Of a stretch of DNA of 64,000 nucleotides, positions 56,405-64,000 are shown piece after piece. The DNA is from Nectonema munidae (lineage: Eukaryota > Nematomorpha > Nectonematoida > Nectonematidae), in NCBI GenBank assembly GCA_030549495.1, contig JAUIRK010000883.1, forward strand, positions 1,049,501 to 1,113,500. Direction: 5' to 3'. Both the position numbers and the translations under genes were made by a program. How positions within the stretch are numbered: position 1 is the stretch's first letter; the number at the start of each line of letters is the position of its first letter. The notes under the pieces were generated by a model. It searched no databases and was not told the DNA's origin. It saw only the letters and a program-made list of their open reading frames with translations.

Positions 56405-57790
56405 CAAATGAATTAATTATTTGAATCTTTAAATTAACAATAAACTTTTTAAAAAAATTATTTTTTTCACACTCTTTTGAATTGAATTTATGCGAAAATG
56501 TTTTACTTTTGTCTGTCATTACTGATCATCACTAAATCGCGCGAAGCTTCTATAAAGGGGAATGAGTTTAAGGCGGTCACAGAAAATGTGTGTTTTAATT
56601 TTCATTTCATTTATTTATATGGATTTTGGTACAGAGCCGAAATTAAGTATATCCGGCCCAATTTTTTGTAAAACAAATTTGATATTCACTGCTATTATCA
56701 TGTGTCAGGAGCAACACGTGGGTAAAACTACGTTAAAATGAAGGTGAGGAAATATTACATTCATGTGTAGCGTCTGCTTGACTTCCACTTTCAGAAAAGG
56801 AAGCATTTTGAAGGGAATTGACCTGGTTTGCGGATATCATGTTTGACGAAAAAGACAAAATCTAGAATAGATAGGAAAGCATTATTGCACAAAAAATGAA
56901 AGATATCTTGAAAATAGAACGATTACCATAAGATTCTCTAGTATTTAATAACATGGCATGAAAGCATTCATAGGAAAATTCGTATCAAGACAAATTTAAT
57001 ATGAAGATATGTGCGGCCTTTCACAAAGTGATTGGATAAGTTATAAATATTTTCAATCGGTTCATTCAAAATTTGATACTGAGAAGCATTATGATGATGG
57101 AACAGGCCGAAAAACAAAATTCTCTCTCCAAAAAAGCAAAAAATTTGTTCATTTTATGAAAATAATTTGTTGTTTATGTAATTTAATTAAGAAAAATTTT
57201 TTTTTTCTCCACTAACATTTTATAGACATAATAACTGAAAAATGTATTAAAGTGGTGAACACAAAAAAATTTGGCAAATGTTTTAATTTCCTTCCAAACT
57301 AAACTTTTTCTAATGAAGATAATGTTTTCAACCTAAGTTCCAAAGAGTTGGAAATCAGACGAAAAATTCCTCCGAAGCAAGTTCCCCAAGATGAATGTGT
57401 AAAGTGAAGAAGAGGTAAACTCTAAATTGCAATGGTCATTTAAAGGCTCGTTTGTGTTCAATTGCTTCCTCTTTTACGAGACAGTTGATAGAAAGGAGAA
57501 ATCGTTGGCTAAAAATGATTGAATTCATTTAACAAAGTTCGACAAACGAATGAATAAAATTAAGTACAAAGAAAAAAATTAAAAATAAAATTAAGAAAAC
57601 TTATTTTTACACTCGTGTTGCTATGAGAAGGGTGATATTGGCAAAATAAGTAAAAAGGAGGCCTCTAATTATTTATCAAAGTTATAGATTTTTAATTTAA
57701 ATTTATTTTCCTAGTTATAAACGGAGTTGAAGAATGTTCAAAAAGGCGTTTCTGTAATCAATCAGTAAGGATGAGTAAAAAAGAGGGGAT
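56405..57790. other. Probable intron or intergenic DNA, nothing certain
   Basis: A minus-strand stretch near 57440-57520 has an AG after a T-rich tract and a short open frame, but it is too short to call an exon. Confidence 0.3.
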
Positions 57791-57794
57791 GTAC

Positions 57795-57893
57795 CTTTTC
57801 TTTGGCCACAATGCACAACTCTTCAACTTGTTGGAGCGAAGCGAGGGTGGAGTCGATATTCGAAATCAAGTTGCTTTTGGTCAAGATGTCCAG
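57795..57893 (-). CDS. Internal exon of an unidentified protein (33 codons)
   Basis: The acceptor TATTCCCTACTTTCAAG and the donor GAAAAG|GTACAT bound 99 bases in phase 0 at both ends. It encodes LDILTKSNLISNIDSTLASL, then QQVEELCIVAKEK, an amphipathic helical pattern. It would join exon 60081-60467 in frame (VNPDISM followed by LDILTKSN). I do not recognise the family. Confidence 0.55.
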
Positions 57894-58340
57894 CTTGAAA
57901 GTAGGGAATAGAAGTTTTAGTAAAAAAAATTCATTTGGTAAAGCCAAAGTCTTCCCAAAATCTTATTTTTTTTCAACAAAGTTTTTGAATCAGTTAGAAT
58001 GAAAAATAAAAAAAACTCTTTTTGTTAAGCTATTATATAAGTTGGAAAAAATCAAAATAATCCGAAATCTTTTTAAAATTTTTTTTTTAAACAAAGTAAA
58101 AGTAAAGAGATGTATTTGCAATGTTGGAAATTATTTTAAATGAAACATTTATTTTTTTGACTTGAAATAGTTAAAAACATTGAAAAACAATGCCGCACTA
58201 TTTCTAGCTTGTTTCAAATTGGATAAAAAATGGTGCACCTGTTCAAAGCACAAATACAAAATATGTTTTGCATTTGAATGAGAATTTAAGCGTTAGGAGT
58301 AGATAAAAGAGGAATCTTTGTTTACACGTTGTGGGAATTG

Positions 58341-58492
58341 GGGCGTGAGTAAAGTTGGGTTAGACACTGGTTTTCGATAACTCAAGGTCTTGGGTTCGAT
58401 CCCAGCACCAAGCCTTCCTTCCTCATAGTTCGATAGAAGCAGCAGCGCAAGTGTGCCTTCTCAATGAAAACACCCTTCCTTACCTTTACTTT
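58341..58492 (+). repeat. tRNA-derived SINE family A, copy 7 (complete)
   Basis: It starts GGGCGTGAGTAAAGTTGGGT and has an exact B box in CTTGGGTTCGATCCCAGC. The body CACCAAGCCTTCCTTCCTC is followed by ATAGTTCGAT, GCGCAAGTGTGCCTTCTC and AATGAAAACACCCTTC, then TTACCTTTACTTTTTAA. One of the two least decayed copies. Confidence 0.9.
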
Positions 58493-58769
58493 TTAACTTT
58501 CTACAATCTTGTAGGAAGGAGGTAGAAAAAAACATTTTAATGCAAAATTTTAAAAGAGGGAGAAACATTTTTTCCCAACTTGTTATAAACAGTTTTGAAA
58601 AGATTTGGGAACAGTTGGGTGATGTAGTTAACGCGAGTCTTAATAAATCCGATTTAGTAGATTTCTACTGTAGACTAACATTTGGTGACTTATCTTTTTA
58701 GGTAGAGATGGTTCTCACAAATTCGAAAATGCGCGGAACTACCTATTTCCAGAGTAGTGATTTTTTCGG

Positions 58770-58960
58770 TCTTTTTGGTCATTAAATGCATTATATTAAT
58801 ACGTTTTTTCTTTGTGATTTTATGTATTAAAAAGTTTATAAAGGTTAATAATTAATCCAACTTCACTGTAGTAGTCTTATTTAGCTGCCATAGTCCCTCA
58901 CGTCGTACACGGTGTGACCATGTGTGGTCCCGTGCCGTACGTAAAACGTAGGTTCTAGTG
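58770..58960. mobile_element. MITE of the 1183-1656 family, copy 2, shortened
   Basis: In reverse orientation it carries the terminus CACTAGAACCTACGTTTTAC, the unit CGTGAGGGACTATGGCAG and the block TTAACCTTTATAAACTTTTT shared with copy 1. It has internal deletions, and its other end is missing near 58770. Confidence 0.8.
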
Positions 58961-58964
58961 ATTC

Positions 58965-60075
58965 CTATGTATGTTCAAGCTTTAACTTTCAGGTGAAAAG
59001 TTTTAGCTTATTATTATTATTTCTCCAGGCATTTTTGCTAAGCTAATCTCATTATTTGTCTTTTAATCAACAATCAATTATTGATTATAATCCTAATCAA
59101 TAATGTCATGATGGTTTTCGGTTTAGCGATAAGCCAGAAAATGACCTCTCATTCTCAATCATTTCTCACAAAATTTGGAGAGTAAGTCGTGGTGGCTCTA
59201 ACAATTTTTGCTGGTACCATTATACCTTTTTATGAATAAAAATTGTTTCGTGGACAGGAGCTCGCTTACTCAATTGCCAAAAGCTATAACTAGTGTTTGT
59301 TAGTAGGAAAAGTACCCGGCGTCGACTCCTAGCACTTACTCCCACTCAAACTTTAAAAAATTAATGGATTTAAAGTTAACTTCTAGCTTCCGATGCCAGC
59401 CTTAGTTGATTAGGTCGGTCGGTTTGACTTGAATAATTTTGCTACAAAAGTGCATGATTTGCTGTATGAAATATGAATGCATTGATAGGAAATGTTTACT
59501 TTACTTGGAGTGAGTGGGGAAAAAATGTCGCTTCCTCCCTCAATAATCGCATTCAAGTTGTTCAAACATTTTTGACAAAAATTAAAAACATGAGAAATAT
59601 ATATAAAAAAAATTTAGAATTATTCAACCGGTTTCGACTAAGCCCCAGTCATCTTAGAAATGGTAAACAAGGAACATAAAAAAACAAAAAAGATTTCTAG
59701 AATCTAGATTTGTTTCTTCCTGGGGGGGGGGGGGGGGGGTGTTTGCAGGCAATCGATTTATTTCAGCTAAACAGTCAGTTTTTTGAATTACGTGATAAAG
59801 GATTACGAGCACTAACCATGTTCATAACTCAATTTTGTGCTCCACTACATTCAAATATTTGTACACATTTAAGAAATATTTAACAAATGCAAGGATTTAA
59901 ATTAAAATGATCTAATTGATTGAACAATTTAAAAATATGAAAACGACCTCTTAAATTATTACAGGATCTGGTAAGCGGCATGTCTTTTAAAATTCTTGTA
60001 GTGAAATTATAAAGTACAGCATCTTGCAACCAAACACCTCCCACTTCCAACAAGAAAACATATGTATAAGAAGAA
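58965..60075. other. Probable intron DNA with an 18-G run
   Basis: Between the two unidentified exons; a G run lies at 59722-59739. The open frame continues past 60081 to 59880 on the minus strand but looks like read-through into the intron. Confidence 0.35.
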
Positions 60076-60080
60076 CGAAC

Positions 60081-60467
60081 CATAGAGATGTCCGGATTCA
60101 CGCGAAGATAATTGATGAAAGCAACGAGGTAAGTCTGAGCATCCGTGTTACTCTTTGACAGCATACCCAGACACGTGGAAATCGGCACATTGGGTGTGAG
60201 GAGGGTGAGGTAGGCGGGATTCGAAGAAATCAAGGAAAGAGTGTCTTTTGCTCGATTTGTGCCAGATGGAGAAAAGGAAGAACTTTGGCTAGTAGCAGTT
60301 TCGATTCCGGTAAGAGACTTGATGACATCGTTGATTCGCGATCTGACGCCGCCTGCCCCAGCGTAGAGAGAAGCGTTCGTTTCAGGCCCTTGTTGAGAAC
60401 TGGTAGCGACATGGAGAGCTTGCAGAGATGTGTTCAAAGCCTTCATGCCCCCAAGGATCTCAAAAGT
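60081..60467 (-). CDS. Internal exon of an unidentified protein (129 codons)
   Basis: The acceptor GGTTTTGATTGACAG precedes ACTTTT. A candidate donor is ATG|GTTCGT at 60081/60080, weak but phase 0 and in frame with exon 57795-57893. It encodes TFEILGGMKALNTSLQALHV, then GAGGVRSRINDVIKSLTGIE, a Ser-rich linker, and NPAYLTLLTPNVPISTCLGM, ending YLRVNPDISM. Alternating leucine-rich helices suggest an alpha-helical repeat or scaffold protein (inference). Codon use is clearly gene-like, with GC above the surrounding DNA. No named family is offered. The true 3' border may lie further downstream in the open frame. Confidence 0.6.
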
Positions 60468-60469
60468 CT

Positions 60470-61605
60470 GTCAATCAAAACCAATCATTATGCGTAAGTT
60501 CAGCTATTTTATTCGGTCATTATAATCCCGGAATCATATGAACAATTTTCACCAAGAAATTGCTTCAAACCCATTTTATCTAAAATCTAAAAAAAAACCT
60601 TATACTTTGTTTCTAAGCAATTTTTTCACCCCAAAATATTATTAATGTTGAGCATTTCTAACCAATAAATTATGTGGAACATACATGTATAAGATAGTTT
60701 TTATAGAATATACAAAATAGAAATTTTCAATAAAATTTCGTAGCTGATTTAAAAATATTGATTAAAAAAATTCTCTCAAAAAATTGTGGCGACATGTAAA
60801 TGTAAAACTTTTTATTCTATAATTTTTTTTTTCGTATCTATCAACGGCTCCATTTCCATCAGTCTGGGTAACCTGTACTTCTTTTTCCCTTCACTATCTT
60901 GTTCTCTTGACGTCAATGAATTGGATAAGTTCTTATTCTCCAAGAAATGTCTCAAAAACTAAATGATCTAGAGGTATAAAGCGTAAATATCTTCGGATAG
61001 AGGAAGCTTGCAGCTTTGGACAGCAGTTGTTCTAGGAAAAAATAATTCGATTTGCAAAGCATCGTTGCCTGTAGCTTGTAGGAAGCGCACGGCCTAAAGG
61101 TTTACAAACCTGCAAACAAAATGACTATCAATGTGTTTGTACGCATCTAAAGCAATTTCTTAGGAATCGGGTGTCATACCGATGCTAATTACGTTTGCAG
61201 TATAAATGAATTTCGATAATTTTTCAGCCGTAAAAAATACTGATGAAAAATGGGCTATTATTTTATATTACAAGGGCTGTTAGTTCTATTTACAAAAGCA
61301 AATTGTAAGATTCTGGGTTTCCTAGCGCGTTATGTTCTTAGATTAAGTGATATATCAGATCCTAATATGTTAATTAAAAAGTCTCAAAAAAATATTTATT
61401 AAAATTTGTTGATTCAATTAATAGCACGCGTAACTGATCATTTAAATATTGCAATAAAGTCCGCCTTTCATATTAAATAAATTCTAAAATTAACAAAATG
61501 ACACCAAAGGCAGTCGAGGGACTGACCATTGGACAATTTTTTAGGCCGTCCGACCATCGTCTTTGTCAGCTGACATCCCCACACCCGTCACCAAAATAGC
61601 GATAT
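60470..61605. other. Unassigned stretch between two minus-strand genes
   Basis: A GC-richer patch near 60950-61100 could hide a minus-strand exon (a frame with LEQLLSKAASFLYPKIF), but borders are unclear. The rest is AT-rich. Confidence 0.3.
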
Positions 61606-61615
61606 AAGTTCAATC

Positions 61616-61621
61616 TTTATT
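61616..61621 (-). terminator. Poly(A) signal of the small secreted-peptide gene
   Basis: AATAAA on the minus strand begins about 10 bases after the stop at 61632, a very short 3' UTR but an exact signal. Confidence 0.6.
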
Positions 61622-61631
61622 TAAAAATACA

Positions 61632-61865
61632 TCACAACTTAACATCTCCTTTGGAGTCTTGACCTCCCCGATAAAAGTCATCTTCTACAGGGTACTCTTC
61701 ATAGCCAGCTCCAAGCCCATGATACGCTTGCAGAGAGCTAAGCTGCTGACCACCTCCAATTCCTCCTTGGGAAAGTTGGTCCTGTCCATAGCCGCCACCA
61801 AAGGAACAACCACGGAAACTCAGGACAAAGACGACGGCCAAAAAGCAAAATGAGAAAGGAGACAT
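61632..61865 (-). CDS. Small secreted Gly/Gln/Tyr-rich peptide, single exon
   Basis: The 77-residue product starts MSPFSFCFLAVVFVLSF, a clear signal peptide with likely cleavage after RGCSFG or thereabouts. The mature part is Gly/Gln/Tyr-rich and acidic (GGGYGQDQLSQGGIGGGQQL, then GAGYEEYPVEDDFYRGG). A TATA box lies 41 bases upstream of the ATG, and an AATAAA follows the stop, so the unit is compact and looks complete with no intron. Codon use is GC-richer than its flanks. It could be a cuticular or glandular secretory peptide, or an antimicrobial Gly-rich peptide; the sequence does not decide. Only one cysteine follows the hydrophobic core (in RGCSF), so a disulfide-stabilised toxin fold is unlikely. 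Confidence 0.78.
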   Translation of the reverse strand: MSPFSFCFLAVVFVLSFRGCSFGGGYGQDQLSQGGIGGGQQLSSLQAYHGLGAGYEEYPVEDDFYRGGQDSKGDVKL

Positions 61866-61905
61866 GGCAAGTAAAAAGTGAAACTCTCAACGAAGATCGC
61901 ACAGC

Positions 61906-61913
61906 CTTTTATA
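61906..61913 (-). promoter_or_regulatory. TATA box of the secreted-peptide gene
   Basis: TATAAAAG within CTATAAAAGGC on the minus strand. Transcription would start about 30 bases on, near 61880, leaving a 5' UTR of only about 15 bases. Confidence 0.75.
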
Positions 61914-61924
61914 GTGCGCAGGAC

Positions 61925-64000
61925 ATCCAAGAATAATGGATGTATGCGAGATTTGAATACGATGAAACAGCACCCATATTCACACACATAACGCGCTGCT
62001 TACACCCAGCGTGAATGGAAAAAGTGAGAGAAGAGATGGCATTCAAATTTGAAGTTTGCTGTTTATCCAATAAGATAAGTCCCCGGTATTTTGAATGCTT
62101 CCCTATACTTCTGTGTCTGTTCGCATTTTTACATACTATCAAGTGAGAGAGCATCATACAAATTCAAGGCTCAATATGAATAGCTACAATGTGTTAGTCT
62201 TGACCAGTGTTTCTCAACGTGGTCCGTGTGCGGCGCCAAGGGATCCACAATATGTTAGGGGGGTCCATGCAAGTCCATCAAAAAATGGAAAAGGTCCATA
62301 TTAATGATAGAATTTAAAGAGTTGTGAAATTGAAAAAAATATATGTATATTATAGCAAAAATCTCAGTTAAAAATCGTTGATATAAAACAAGCCCACGTT
62401 TGTTTGTAGTATTCGCCCAAGTAAGAAGCATGACAAAAATTACGCGAATAAAACACCTGAAATTTTTAATGAAGAAAAATAACTTCCGAATAAACAATTA
62501 TCCAGCACATACGCTGCACGAGTATAGGTGGGATGTAACTTTCGTTGAATTTGTGTGGACTAATGTTTATTCTGTAAAGATTTGGACAAAAGTGACGAAG
62601 ATATTATATATGATAGTTAAGAGGACACCCTGACAACTATATTTATAAAGCGCTTTCGAAACGAGGTTTCCTTATCGAGATAAAAAATAGGAAGTGGTGA
62701 AAAGACAATACACATAAAATAAATAAACATATTAACACATACCTTTACTGCAGCTTTTAACTTTCCACTGTTTATTTGGCCTTTAATTGAAAAAATAATT
62801 CTGATTACCCCCATTCTAGGAATTTTCGCAATTCTGGTTGAAATCAGAATCGACCCCAACTCCAGTTGCAAGACAATGCTTATTTATAAGGTGTGTTATT
62901 GGTATTTTTAAATCTCAGGCATTTTTTTATCTGAATTTTTGGAATATTTTAAAAAAACCATGTCATGTGCGTAAATAATAATCGAATGCAATAAAATAAT
63001 GATATATCATGATGAATTTGAAATATACTGCAAACCATGAAATGTAATTCGAAACGGCTGCAGAGAAAAATAAGTAAAACATATCAAGATAATTTTGAAA
63101 ATATGTGATTGCTCGCGAAAGTTAATCTCGACGAATTTTTTTGCAAGGAAACTACATTTAATAATCTATCATCCTTCAATATAGATAATGTGTATCAGGT
63201 TTGGATCACATACAAACGTGTCTGTATTTTAATCGTATTTGAATAGAGATTCTTATATTCAGAAATAAAAGTATACTTTTAGATCAAAAGATGCTAGAAA
63301 GCCGTTTGAATAAAAAACACTATAAATAAAATCAATATATTAGGAGCAGCAAATAGAGAATAAAGAGGTGTTGTGCCGTTTTTTAACTTGAGCAAATCGA
63401 TGTTCTTATTCTTGACTTGATTATAAATTTAAAAAGAAATCAAACTGAATTAAAAATTTAAGGTCTTACATTTTGCCTTTCTGCTAATTATTTTTGGCGA
63501 AATGTCGCAAAATCGTTTGTAATCTTCCTTTGATAAAAAAAAACGAAAATATATTTTTTCTTAAAAAATTTTTTTTTAATTTTTAACTCAATACAATTTT
63601 AAGCGTGAGCTTAAGACATATACAAAACGAAAAGAATAAAACATGGAATGGCTTTGAAGTACGCATTGAAGACGACTATAACACCAGTGCTCAAAGAAAT
63701 AAAATGATTAGTTGACCGGCAAGGGAGGGCAACTTAAAAACGTCAAATCAAAATGATATAATCTAATATATAATATAATCGGAGTATTTTTTGCCTTAAA
63801 CGACTTTGTAGATATACCATTTTTAGTTATTCTTCCTCTTTTTGCAATTCAATTTTGTCTTCACAATGAAGCAACTGGCTCGTCATTCAGCGTTACTAAC
63901 GAGATAAAAGATTATATATTTCCATCACTATTTAGTGGTATCTTTTCTCAATGTTGTAAACTAAATAGCTACAACCACTATCAATATTATAAATAGTGAT
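61925..64000. other. Upstream and distal stretch, one hAT-like terminus
   Basis: CAGTGTTTCTCAACGTGGTC at about 62203-62222 resembles a hAT left end, with no matching right end found. Frames at 62095-62304, 62400-62633 and 62617-62871 show no known motif. The rest to 64000 is AT-rich and unassigned. Confidence 0.35.

Noticed and set aside
57436-57500. Possible 31-base exon linking the 57.8 kb exon to the His-rich exon (phases would fit)
   Set aside because: Too short and the donor is weak; phase agreement alone is easily met by chance.
60950-61130. Possible minus-strand exon upstream of 60467
   Set aside because: Two alternative acceptors and frames, no conserved motif to choose; composition is suggestive only.
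62203-62340. hAT-like terminus CAGTGTTTCTCAACGTGGTC
   Set aside because: No matching right end or target duplication within the window, so no element could be delimited.
1-64000. CRISPR arrays, bacterial operons, rRNA genes
   Set aside because: No regularly spaced short repeats, no Shine-Dalgarno-led gene strings, no rRNA-like blocks; all evidence is eukaryotic.

Overview
The window is AT-rich eukaryotic DNA, roughly 30% GC by eye. It has small intron-split host genes and a dense load of transposon debris. Introns with GT/AG borders, AATAAA signals, tRNA-derived SINEs and DDE transposon relics (hAT, pogo/Tigger, piggyBac, Merlin) mark it as animal. The gene content and repeat load fit a crustacean such as a parasitic copepod (salmon-louse type), but the species is inferred, not shown.

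Layout. 1-8.5 kb, + strand: the last three coding exons of a TMEM33 homologue. Its introns hold a 474-bp MITE, a pogo-like element with a hAT MITE nested inside it and a stray 41-bp copy of one TMEM33 exon start, and a SINE split by a hAT transposon. 9.7-14.1 kb: decayed Tigger-like and LINE relics. 14.5 kb, + strand: an intact single-exon dynein light chain LC8 gene. 17.8-21.9 kb: piggyBac scrap, SINE, a GC-richer block and a nearly full-length Tigger element. 25.2-43.1 kb, - strand: a complete six-exon gene for the mRNA-decapping factor Pat1. Its exon phases all join, giving 672 residues, and its introns hold a decayed hAT, MITEs, SINEs and two large palindromes. 44-52 kb: Merlin-like, LINE and piggyBac relics plus SINEs. 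52.3-52.9 kb: a foldback element with long terminal inverted repeats and a perfect 8-bp target duplication. 53.8-60.5 kb, - strand: a His/Gln-rich terminal exon and two exons of one or more unidentified genes, with a GC-rich orphan block (55.0-56.4 kb) between. 61.6-61.9 kb, - strand: a compact gene for a small secreted Gly-rich peptide with its own TATA box and poly(A) signal.

The host genes have no common pathway. TMEM33 is an ER membrane protein, LC8 a dynein/hub light chain, and Pat1 a P-body decapping activator. The strongest structure beyond the genes is the mobile DNA: one SINE family in seven copies, several MITE families in two copies each with target duplications, nested insertions, and palindromes that would be transcribed inside Pat1 introns.
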